This document shows positions 1 through 5,569 of a stretch of 5,569 bases of DNA, one piece after another. Source of the stretch: an uncultured Dysgonomonas sp. (lineage in GTDB: Bacteria; Bacteroidota; Bacteroidia; Bacteroidales; Dysgonomonadaceae). The notes below the pieces were generated by a model. That model was not told the origin of the DNA. It searched no databases and worked only from the letters and a program-made list of their open reading frames with translations. A program made the translations under genes and the position numbers. Location: contig CALYRA010000115.1 in NCBI GenBank assembly GCA_945292135.1, positions 1 to 5,569 on the forward strand. Direction: 5' to 3'. Every line of letters begins with the position of its first letter. The stretch's first letter is position 1.

Positions 1-430
1 CTGACAGTTTTTTTTCCAACAATTTTATTTGAGCATTGATGTCGTCTAACTGCTTTTGATTGGCTGCATTGAGTGACAATAATTGCTGATAGCGTTTTTG
101 TTCTCTTTTTTGTGTTTCTATTTCTTGTTGCAAAGAGGCGATTTGAGTCGATATATTTGTTTTTTTATTGTTTATACTTCCTCTACTTGCTTCGAGTTGT
201 TCCAGCTTTAAGTGAAGCTGTATTGTATCTATTAATCCAACTTGTTGGTTGGTCGTTAGAATGTCTCCTTCGCTAATCGCGAATTGTTTTATTTCTCCGT
301 TACCCTGCGATGATACGATTACTTCCGTAGTTTCGAATATACCCGATGCGTCGTATTCTAAACCTTTGTTACCGCAACTATACATAGTCATAGTTATCGC
401 GATTATTGTCAGATATATATTTGTCTTCAT
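1..430 (-). CDS. HlyD/YbhG-like periplasmic adaptor lipoprotein (N-terminal 143 residues; runs off left edge)
   Basis: This is the membrane-fusion (adaptor) subunit of a tripartite exporter, joining an inner-membrane pump to the TolC-type channel encoded just upstream. The reading frame stays open from the ATG at 430 to base 1. Residues 1-18 form a hydrophobic signal ending in M-Y-S before Cys19 (codon 374-376), a plausible lipobox, so the protein is probably lipid-anchored. Residues about 34-70 look like the first half of the lipoyl/barrel-sandwich domain (FETTEVIVSSQGNGEI, then an EGD turn and VGLID). From about residue 72 the sequence is Lys/Glu/Gln-rich and helical, a coiled-coil hairpin arm, with AANQKQLDD resembling the hairpin-tip region of such adaptors. 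It starts only 11 bases after the tolC-like stop, so the two are almost certainly co-transcribed. The family call is firm. The YbhG-like subtype, which usually pairs with ABC-2 transporters, is inferred, and the pump lies outside the window. Confidence 0.88.
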   Translation of the reverse strand, partial: MKTNIYLTIIAITMTMYSCGNKGLEYDASGIFETTEVIVSSQGNGEIKQFAISEGDILTTNQQVGLIDTIQLHLKLEQLEASRGSINNKKTNISTQIASLQQEIETQKREQKRYQQLLSLNAANQKQLDDINAQIKLLEKKLS

Positions 431-441
431 ATTCCTATTGT

Positions 442-1692
442 TTAATTATTGGTTATATATTTCAGATTATAAATGGCTTGAATCAATTCTATTTCGTGAA
501 CTATTTTGTCTTGTATGGCTTGTTGTTCGGCATTTACTTCTTTCATCAACTCTAATACTGACAATGTACCATTCGCAACTTTAGCTTCAGCAGAGTTTTT
601 GACGGATCCTCTTAGTCGGATAATGTTATCATCTGACTTTAGAATTTGTCTTATTTTCTCTATATCAATTTTGCTTTGACTCATATCCAGTCGATTGTCA
701 AACAAAAATGTTTCGCGTTGAGACTCTATCATACTTTTACTTATCTCTATATTATTGAGTTTATTCTTTCGCGTATATAAACTACTTAGATTCCAGCTCA
801 ATGATACCCCTCCAATATAATAAGCCGAAAATTTGTTTTTTAGCATATTAAGTCCGGGTCTGCCGTATCCGCCCGTTACAAAAGCACTTAGCTTTGGCAT
901 TAATGTCGCATTCACCTCATTGCGTTGCACATCTAAATTGTGAAGTTGAGCATCATACATTTCCAATTCGGGACGTTGGTTATTGGTTAAATATAAATCA
1001 TTGTTGGTCGGCTTTCGTAATTGTATATTTTCATCTATCTGCTCATTGACAAAAACCGAAAGCATTTCAAGATAAGCCTTTTTACCATATTCTAATTCCG
1101 TACGTTTTTGTCTGGCTTTTATTTGTTCTACTTCGACGGCATCCATATCTGCCCGATTGGCTATTCCGCTTTGCATGTAAGCTGATATCTGGTCAAAGTT
1201 TCGCTTCAAATCTTCTTGATATAGCGTATTTTGTTTCAACATTTCATCATAGAGTAGTATTCCGAAAAATAACTGATTGATTCTTTGTCGAATGGAATAA
1301 ATACTGACTTCAAGATTTTTTTTGTCTACAACTGCTTGGCTTGTTATATTATCTTTCTGCGATTTTATATTACCTCCATCCCATATTGTTTGATTGATAT
1401 CTATTGTCGCTCCATATTGTTCTTTACTCAGCCCTTTAATATTGGGTATATTTATGGGAATCTTTATAACTTCGGACTGATAGGTCGCTTTTGCCGAAAA
1501 TTGTATCTGAGGAAGATAGCCTTTTCCTGTATTGGATAAATTATAGTCTTTCGATTTTTCAATCAATCCATATTGTTTTATAAGCGGATAATTTAATTCC
1601 GCTTTCTCGTAACAGTCTTCTATTGATAGCTGAGCATATCCCTTAAGAACTATAAAAACCATTATAATGAGGGTGAATATTCGGTGTTTCAT
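442..1692 (-). CDS. TolC-family outer-membrane efflux channel
   Basis: This 416-residue protein fits the usual length of TolC/OEP proteins, which trimerise into an outer-membrane barrel with a periplasmic helical tunnel for export. Residues 1-20 are a signal peptide (hydrophobic core, then K-G-Y-A before Gln21), and the mature protein opens with LSIEDCYEKAELNYP, typical of the family. The internal two-fold repeat is visible. Strand pairs near residues 58-73 (GYLPQIQFSAKATY) and 92-107 (ending TIWDGG) recur near 264-279 (LMPKLSAFVTGGYG) and 291-306 (YYIGGVSLSWNLSSLY), separated by long helices. NGTLSVLELMKEVNAEQQA near 374-392 is the conserved C-terminal helical segment. The gene lies 74 bases after tetR and 11 bases before the adaptor gene. 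A putative operator ends 28 bases upstream of its start codon. The exported substrate cannot be told from the sequence; a multidrug or toxic-compound role is inferred only from the TetR linkage. Confidence 0.93.
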   Translation of the reverse strand: MKHRIFTLIIMVFIVLKGYAQLSIEDCYEKAELNYPLIKQYGLIEKSKDYNLSNTGKGYLPQIQFSAKATYQSEVIKIPINIPNIKGLSKEQYGATIDINQTIWDGGNIKSQKDNITSQAVVDKKNLEVSIYSIRQRINQLFFGILLYDEMLKQNTLYQEDLKRNFDQISAYMQSGIANRADMDAVEVEQIKARQKRTELEYGKKAYLEMLSVFVNEQIDENIQLRKPTNNDLYLTNNQRPELEMYDAQLHNLDVQRNEVNATLMPKLSAFVTGGYGRPGLNMLKNKFSAYYIGGVSLSWNLSSLYTRKNKLNNIEISKSMIESQRETFLFDNRLDMSQSKIDIEKIRQILKSDDNIIRLRGSVKNSAEAKVANGTLSVLELMKEVNAEQQAIQDKIVHEIELIQAIYNLKYITNN

Positions 1693-1720
1693 TTTTTATT
1701 TATTTTATTATCAATATCAA

Positions 1721-1751
1721 TTAACAGCAATGATTAACAATTTTGTTAAAT
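1721..1751. promoter_or_regulatory. Putative TetR operator upstream of the tolC-like gene (site A)
   Basis: This is one of two copies of a 31-base element. It reads TTAACA, four variable bases, TGATTAACAATT, one pyrimidine, TGTTA, then a short AT tail. The copy at 2408-2438 has the same spacing and matches at 26 of 31 positions by hand count. Within site A, TTAACAA and TTGTTAA (1734-1749) form an inverted repeat with 7-base arms around a 2-base centre, a plausible dimer site for a TetR protein. It sits in the 74-base gap between tetR and the tolC-like gene. Binding is inferred from symmetry, duplication and position. Confidence 0.65.
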
Positions 1752-1766
1752 AACGGGTAAAAAAAT

Positions 1767-2387
1767 TTATATTCTGATTTGGTTCAAAATTATTTCAATG
1801 TTCAATTGCTTAATGCGCTCAAGAAATTGACTTATATCTTTTTCTGCTTGAAGATTTAAAATATCCAATATAATTGGTTTACTTATAAATGGAAACATAT
1901 TCAGAGAAACGATAGTCATCAATAAGTCGTAAGGTTCAATGTAACGAATAGTACCTTTAGCTACCTCGCGATTAATTTCTTCTTTCAATTTAGCAATAAT
2001 CATAATTGCTTTTTCTTTAAGTATACCTAAGAAAATTCTTTTTAAATTGTCATCTTGCGAAATTTCATTAAAGATAAAATTAGGTAATTTAGAATTGGCT
2101 GCTATCAAATCAAAATGATCGCTAATCCCTCTTTTTATTTTTTCAAAAAATGGCAATTCCTGCTCAAAAGAAAAGATTAAAACTTCAGACATTAACTTGG
2201 CTTTTTTTTGAAATACAACTTCAAAAAGATTTTCTTTTGTTCGGAAATAATAGTGTAACAGCGCATGGTTTACACCTGCTCTTTTAGCTATTTCGGTAGT
2301 TCGGGATTTGCCGTATCCTTTCTCTATGAACTCCGCTTCAGCAGCTTCCAGTATCAATTTTTCGTTATCAGTTTCTTTTATTATCAT
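1767..2387 (-). CDS. TetR/AcrR-family transcriptional repressor
   Basis: This is a DNA-binding repressor of the TetR family, 206 residues from the chosen start, a normal family length. The N-terminal domain is clear: helix 1 with ILEAAEAEFIEKGY (residues 12-25), then the helix-turn-helix at about 28-49 with SRTTEIAKRAGVNHALLHYYF, followed by the usual RTKENLFEVVF. The C-terminal ligand-binding half (about 60-206) is helical and not diagnostic, so the inducer is unknown. An in-frame ATG at 2414 would add nine residues, but it lies inside the putative operator and the -7 promoter element, so the ATG at 2387 is preferred. The gene is followed 74 bases later by a TolC-like channel and adaptor, the usual target of such local repressors. 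Paired operators suggest autoregulation. It is markedly AT-rich: bases 2041-2100 contain 14 G+C out of 60. Confidence 0.92.
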   Translation of the reverse strand: MIIKETDNEKLILEAAEAEFIEKGYGKSRTTEIAKRAGVNHALLHYYFRTKENLFEVVFQKKAKLMSEVLIFSFEQELPFFEKIKRGISDHFDLIAANSKLPNFIFNEISQDDNLKRIFLGILKEKAIMIIAKLKEEINREVAKGTIRYIEPYDLLMTIVSLNMFPFISKPIILDILNLQAEKDISQFLERIKQLNIEIILNQIRI

Positions 2388-2407
2388 CTTTATAATATTT
2401 CCGAATG

Positions 2408-2438
2408 TTAACAAAATTGATTAACAATTCTGTTATAT
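2408..2438. promoter_or_regulatory. Putative TetR operator overlapping the tetR promoter (site B)
   Basis: This is the second copy of the 31-base element described at 1721-1751, with the same spacing between its TTAACA, TGATTAACAATT and TGTTA blocks. Two TTAACA half-sites stand 13 bases apart (2408 and 2421) in both copies. The inverted arms are less perfect here: TTAACAA against CTGTTAT gives five of seven pairs. The element spans the spacer and -7 region of the proposed tetR promoter, where a bound repressor would block RNA polymerase. That it is the TetR operator is inference. Confidence 0.63.
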
Positions 2439-2446
2439 CATGCAAA
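2412..2446 (-). promoter_or_regulatory. Candidate Bacteroidetes-type promoter for tetR
   Basis: Read on the minus strand, TTTG (2446-2443) is followed after 23 bases by CAATTTTG (2419-2412). The second element matches the -7 consensus TAnnTTTG except for its first base, and the spacing lies within the known 19-23 range for Bacteroidetes primary-sigma promoters. It would start transcription a short distance upstream of the tetR ATG at 2387. No transcript data are available, and AT-rich DNA gives chance matches, so confidence is moderate. Confidence 0.5.
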
Positions 2447-2594
2447 TGTAATTATTTTTTTGAAATAGATGGATAAAGGCAAAATATTTTTCGATAAATC
2501 GTTTTATTTTCCTGATAAATTCCAGATAATAATGTTACATGTTTATTATTTGAAAATTTTGTACTTAATAACAATATATATCTTGATAAAATAC

Positions 2595-2625
2595 AAAAAA
2601 CCGTACAGTTAATCCCATACGGTTT
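2595..2625 (-). terminator. Rho-independent terminator after the porin gene
   Basis: On the minus strand, AAACCGTA (2625-2618) and TACGGTTT (2605-2598) form a perfect 8-bp stem around a 12-base loop. The stem runs directly into a T tract ending at 2595. It lies about 30 bases beyond the porin stop codon, in the right orientation to end the aspD-ansB-porin transcript. It also separates that cluster from the tetR promoter. The rest of the 267-base gap between porin and tetR holds only the tetR promoter/operator and AT-rich DNA. Confidence 0.85.
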
Positions 2626-2654
2626 ATCTAAAACCACCAATAAGGTTAATATGC

Positions 2655-3743
2655 TTATTTCACCTTAAATAACCATCTTGTTCCCACAAGAATTGTATGC
2701 GTATCGTCATTACTTTTTCCATTAAATTCACCTTCAAAATTAGTATTACTGTAAGCATATACAGCATGGAAACGCAAATCCTTAATCAATTTATTCGTAA
2801 AAGGATAAAACTCCATGACAGCCTGAATACCTAAATTCTCATAAGCATTTTTGCCATAAGCCTTATCATGACGCTGATTCCAAGTACCTTTAACAAATGG
2901 CTTCCATTTTCCGAAATCATACTTCAGATTCAATGACAACGATTGATCCCTCACAGATCTTGTTCCCAAATTATCAATACCTACAACCGAACCATAATCC
3001 ATGTCGCGAGGACCTAAATAATAATCAAGTTCGGTAGTGAATTTATGCGCATTCACCTGTAAGCCGGCAGTAAGCCAGTTATAAAATTTAGTTTTCTCAT
3101 GCTGGAAAGCACCATAAGCGCATCGTGTCTTAATGACACCTCTTAACAAATCACCTTCCCAAAGTATATTCATTGCCAAAGCTTTCTTCTTGTATTCTTC
3201 ACTGGCAAACTGCGGCGCGTCAGAATTCACAAGCTGCAAATTCATCACTTGTCCTAAAAATTTATAAGCGACATTCACTCCAGTTTTGTAAGCATCCAAA
3301 TCATTAAACGCCATCGTACCCTGATAAATATCCGCAGGATTATAATCATATTCAAATGTACCGAACTGAACAGACTGCTTACCGACAGTAAATGTCCATT
3401 TCTCACCACCTACGTCAAAAGCCAGCCATGCTTGATCTGTCGCCGCCGAATAACCTTCCCGCAATGGGGTCTGCGGCTTATTCAACCTTTGGCGCACCCT
3501 GTAACGAATTCCCGGAACAACTTCACCAACAATCCATAGTTTAAGCGTCTGGCCCTCAAATGATGCTTCATCCAGACTTCCATTATCGAAGATGGTCTGA
3601 AAATCGACGCGGGTGTCCAACATCAGATTCAACATCTTATCATCCCACAACAGTTTGTCCAGAATATTCTGACTTTCCTTGTGTTGAGCAAAAACTCCGA
3701 CACACAACAATAAACTCCCGATTATTAAATACAATATTTTCAT
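2655..3743 (-). CDS. Outer-membrane O/P-type porin linked to asparaginase
   Basis: This appears to be a secreted outer-membrane beta-barrel of 362 residues, resembling the phosphate-selective porin O/P family common in Bacteroidota. The chosen start at 3743 gives a clean signal peptide: MK, a hydrophobic core, and probable cleavage after Ala19 before Gln20. The longer frame from 3803 only adds 20 poor residues in front of it. The mature part alternates short amphipathic strands and turns, e.g. LKLWIVGEVVPGIRYRVRQR, then KWTFTVGKQSVQFGTFEYDY followed by NPADIYQG, a stretch typical of this porin group. The C-terminus ends in a strand with terminal aromatics (GTRWLFKVK). It follows ansB after 75 bases and is followed by a strong terminator, so it is probably the last gene of the asparagine/aspartate operon. 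Its substrate is unknown; asparagine, aspartate or small peptides are guesses from context. The 'phosphate-selective' family name should not be taken as its function. Confidence 0.82.
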   Translation of the reverse strand: MKILYLIIGSLLLCVGVFAQHKESQNILDKLLWDDKMLNLMLDTRVDFQTIFDNGSLDEASFEGQTLKLWIVGEVVPGIRYRVRQRLNKPQTPLREGYSAATDQAWLAFDVGGEKWTFTVGKQSVQFGTFEYDYNPADIYQGTMAFNDLDAYKTGVNVAYKFLGQVMNLQLVNSDAPQFASEEYKKKALAMNILWEGDLLRGVIKTRCAYGAFQHEKTKFYNWLTAGLQVNAHKFTTELDYYLGPRDMDYGSVVGIDNLGTRSVRDQSLSLNLKYDFGKWKPFVKGTWNQRHDKAYGKNAYENLGIQAVMEFYPFTNKLIKDLRFHAVYAYSNTNFEGEFNGKSNDDTHTILVGTRWLFKVK

Positions 3744-3766
3744 ATAAAAAAATGAATTTAAAGTAA

Positions 3767-3800
3767 AAAGGTGCGCAAAAAAGAATTGCAAACACCCTTT
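3767..3800 (-). promoter_or_regulatory. Hairpin between ansB and the porin gene, possible attenuator or weak terminator
   Basis: On the minus strand, starting 18 bases after the ansB stop, AAAGGGTG pairs with CACCTTT (one bulged base). Inside it GCAA pairs with TTGC. The stem is followed by a T-rich run in the porin leader. The shape resembles an imperfect intrinsic terminator, which could lower porin expression relative to ansB. The stem is interrupted and no promoter matching the consensus was found after it, so complete termination would leave the porin without an obvious promoter; partial read-through is more likely. Confidence 0.35.
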
Positions 3801-3818
3801 CAATTAGACAAATAGTAC

Positions 3819-4889
3819 TTAATATTCAGAAAACATACGCTGTATTTCCTTATAGTCTTTCGTTTTTGTAAGAGCCAGCATCAATAAAACCCTTGCCCTA
3901 TACGGATTAATAAACCAAGAAGCAGAAAAATTCAACTTGTCGTCATCAACTTCGTCCCATTGAGCCGTAGGTCCTGTCATAATACGTGATGATCTTACAA
4001 CTGCAATACCATGGTTTTTGACAGCTTTCTCCAAAGCATCCTGCAATGCGGTAGTAAGATTACCATTACCTACGCCGGCAGTTACAATACCTTTGACATG
4101 AGCCTTTACAGCAGCCTCAACAAACAGACCGGTCGCATTGGAATGACTAAGGATGATTTCGACTCTCGGTAACTCTTTAATATAACTTACATCAAACTCC
4201 GAATTAGCTGTATGCCTTTTCAAAGATTGCCGGGTATAAATAGGTTTGCCGTTGTAAACAATACCTAAAGGTCCATAATTCGGATTCTGAAATGTACCTA
4301 CACTTAAAGTATTAGTCTTCGCCAAATCATCTGCGCTCAGAATCTTATCATCCATAACTACCATAACTCCTCTACCAATAGATTCTGGAGCGACAGCCGT
4401 TACGACCGCATTGTAAATATTGCGTGGGCCATCGGCTCCGATAGCAGTAGAAGGTCGCATAGCTCCAACCAAGATCGTAGGTTTTTCACTTTTTACCGTA
4501 AGATTCAAGAAATAAGCCGTTTCTTCCTGAGTATCGGTGCCGTGAGTAATAACAACGCCTGCTACATCGCCTTGGCTAAGCAATTCGTTAACTCGTTTAC
4601 TTAATTTAAGCCAGACTTCATCATTCATATCCTGACTACCTATATTAGCCACTTGTTCCGCCTTTATATAAGCGATATCCTTAATTTCAGGAACGGCTTT
4701 AAGCAATTCGTCTACGGTGATTGCACCGGATTTATACCCCGCCGTAACTTCTGTATCACCTTGTCCGGCGATAGTCCCACCGGTAGCAAGAATATATATT
4801 GTTTTCTTGGGCTGCGCATAAGTACTCAAAGAGAGACTCAAAATACATATTAACCCCAGAACAACAGACTTCAAAACATTTGATTTCAT
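3819..4889 (-). CDS. ansB: Type II (periplasmic) L-asparaginase
   Basis: This enzyme hydrolyses L-asparagine to L-aspartate and ammonia. It is 356 residues long, the normal size for a type II asparaginase with a signal peptide. Residues 1-25 are a Sec signal ending T-Y-A before Gln26, so the enzyme should act in the periplasm. Both family signatures are intact: ILATGGTIAG at about 33-42, with nucleophile Thr39 matching Thr12 of mature E. coli AnsB, and HGTDT at 116-120, with Thr118 and Asp119 matching Thr89 and Asp90. Lys191 in DLAKTN corresponds to Lys162. GAMRPST, NYGPLG, AGVGNGN and VVRSSR are also shared with E. coli AnsB as I recall it. Position 121 is Gln where E. coli AnsB has Met. The gene starts 32 bases after the aspD stop, so the two are likely co-transcribed; its product aspartate is the AspD substrate. 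Glutaminase side activity cannot be judged from the sequence. Confidence 0.96.
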   Translation of the reverse strand: MKSNVLKSVVLGLICILSLSLSTYAQPKKTIYILATGGTIAGQGDTEVTAGYKSGAITVDELLKAVPEIKDIAYIKAEQVANIGSQDMNDEVWLKLSKRVNELLSQGDVAGVVITHGTDTQEETAYFLNLTVKSEKPTILVGAMRPSTAIGADGPRNIYNAVVTAVAPESIGRGVMVVMDDKILSADDLAKTNTLSVGTFQNPNYGPLGIVYNGKPIYTRQSLKRHTANSEFDVSYIKELPRVEIILSHSNATGLFVEAAVKAHVKGIVTAGVGNGNLTTALQDALEKAVKNHGIAVVRSSRIMTGPTAQWDEVDDDKLNFSASWFINPYRARVLLMLALTKTKDYKEIQRMFSEY

Positions 4890-4921
4890 AATATTTATTT
4901 ATAAATTTCGATTTACGTTTT

Positions 4922-5569
4922 TTATTTCAAGCTTTTCCATGCATCGACATACTCCATCATCGTATCATGCAGTTTTTTACCGATAACACAATAATCATCA
5001 TCCTCAAGATTAGCGAGTGAAACTCTGACAGACCATTGCGGACCGGCAAAACCACCACCGTTAAGCAATACTATAGAAGATTTTTCGGCCAGACGAAATA
5101 CAATATCCACAGGTTCAAAATTCTTTTCAAGAAAATCGACAAATTCCTGTCCGTAATTATTCATTGCCCATTGATGAATATCCAGCGTACAATAATATGC
5201 GGCGCGTTCGGGATCGGGATGAACCGGAAATTCCATACAATTCATCAATAAATTGTATCTCTTATGCAACAATGTAATACAATCTTCTTTATAAATATTC
5301 TTAGTATCCAATAAAGCATAAGCTGAAAACAAAAGCATCTGCATCTGTTGCGGAGTTGATAAACCTGCTGTATGGTTGAGGGCAACCTGACGACTATCAG
5401 CTACAAGGCGATCAATAAACTTGAGCTTTTCGGGATGTACCGTCAAACTAAAATACAATTTAGCAAGGCGCTGTTTTTCTTTTTCGGGAATAGCCGTCAG
5501 CATATCATCATAGATATTGCTTTCATTCAGAGCAATAACGCCAAGTCGCCAACCGGTAGAACCAAAATA
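4922..5569 (-). CDS. aspD: Aspartate 4-decarboxylase / aminotransferase, C-terminal part (runs off right edge)
   Basis: This is a fold-type I PLP enzyme expected to convert L-aspartate to L-alanine and CO2 in the cytoplasm, with aminotransferase side activity. The last 215 residues are present, of about 530-550 in full-length AspD. The frame is open to base 5569, so the apparent ATG at 5503 is internal and not the start. The first visible residues, YFGSTGWRLGVIAL, are what follows the PLP-binding lysine in this family (SKYFG-type motif); the lysine itself falls just outside the window. The Arg of GWRLG and the Arg of QWSVRVSLANL (codon 5024-5026, counterpart of Arg386 in classical aspartate aminotransferases) are present. 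The NGGGFAGPQWSVR stretch points to AspD over ordinary aminotransferases. Next comes ansB, 32 bases downstream, which would supply aspartate. In other bacteria aspD is often paired with an aspartate:alanine antiporter (aspT); none is visible, though it could lie upstream. Confidence 0.9.
   Translation of the reverse strand, partial: YFGSTGWRLGVIALNESNIYDDMLTAIPEKEKQRLAKLYFSLTVHPEKLKFIDRLVADSRQVALNHTAGLSTPQQMQMLLFSAYALLDTKNIYKEDCITLLHKRYNLLMNCMEFPVHPDPERAAYYCTLDIHQWAMNNYGQEFVDFLEKNFEPVDIVFRLAEKSSIVLLNGGGFAGPQWSVRVSLANLEDDDYCVIGKKLHDTMMEYVDAWKSLK

Noticed and set aside
8..15. Run of eight T (A8 on the coding strand) in the adaptor gene as a phase-variation tract
   Set aside because: Runs of this length are expected in Lys-rich AT-rich coding sequence. 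The frame is intact and nothing else suggests switching.
73..584. Two overlapping plus-strand frames (73-276 and 249-584) rich in Leu, Phe and Ile
   Set aside because: They run antisense to the adaptor and tolC-like genes, whose protein families are clear. The hydrophobic look comes from reading Lys/Asn/Glu-rich coding sequence backwards.
1285..1539. Plus-strand frame of 84 codons
   Set aside because: It is antisense to the tolC-like gene and has no family features.
2492..2501. CGAT-AA-ATCG mini-palindrome in the porin-tetR gap
   Set aside because: The arms are only four bases and there is no second copy or T tract, so it is compatible with chance.
2452..2640. Minus-strand open frame of 62 codons between the porin and tetR genes
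   Set aside because: It contains the porin terminator and reaches the tetR promoter, and its composition is that of AT-rich intergenic DNA. No recognisable domain or plausible start context.
3560..3766. Plus-strand frame of 68 codons
   Set aside because: It is antisense to the porin N-terminus and shows no recognisable motif.
3744..3803. Longer porin start at 3803 (20 extra residues)
   Set aside because: It would bury a clean signal peptide behind an unlikely extension that covers the intergenic hairpin. The ATG at 3743 is preferred.
4845..4847. Cys15 in the asparaginase signal region as a lipobox cysteine
   Set aside because: The preceding residues are L-I, without the small residue needed at -1, and a good signal-peptidase I site follows at A25-Q26.
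4653..5251. Plus-strand frames at 4653-4853 and 5036-5251
   Set aside because: They are antisense to ansB and aspD, both of which are well-supported enzymes.

Overview
The window looks like chromosomal DNA from a member of the Bacteroidota, most likely Bacteroidales. It is AT-rich, ribosome-binding sites are weak or absent, and the one recognisable promoter resembles the Bacteroidetes -33/-7 type (TTTG, about 20 bases, TAnnTTTG). The gene families also fit: a Bacteroidetes-type O/P porin, an AspD next to a type II asparaginase, and a TolC/lipoprotein-adaptor exporter set. I cannot name a species. All six genes lie on the minus strand, so transcription runs from the high-coordinate end to the low end.

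Right half (5569 to about 2595): an asparagine/aspartate catabolic cluster. It begins with the C-terminal 215 residues of a PLP-dependent aspartate 4-decarboxylase (aspD), cut off just after the expected catalytic lysine. A secreted type II L-asparaginase (ansB) follows after 32 bases, then an outer-membrane porin of the O/P type after 75 bases. An intrinsic terminator closes the cluster. Inferred pathway: the porin admits a substrate, periplasmic asparaginase makes aspartate and ammonia, and cytoplasmic AspD converts aspartate to alanine and CO2. An aspartate:alanine antiporter would complete the cycle but is not in the window. A weaker hairpin between ansB and the porin may act as an attenuator.

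Left half (about 2446 to 1): a drug- or toxin-type exporter operon with its regulator. A TetR-family repressor gene is followed by a TolC-family outer-membrane channel. Eleven bases later comes a HlyD/YbhG-like periplasmic adaptor lipoprotein, which runs off the left edge. ABC-2 ATPase and permease genes would be expected beyond the edge. A 31-base element occurs twice with identical internal spacing: once over the tetR promoter and once between tetR and tolC. This is probably the operator of the TetR protein, which would then control both itself and the exporter.

No RNA genes, insertion sequences, CRISPR arrays or phage genes were seen, and no intergenic gap exceeds 300 bases. The gene families are known. 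The most specific new observations are the paired operators and the tight linkage of the porin to asparagine breakdown.
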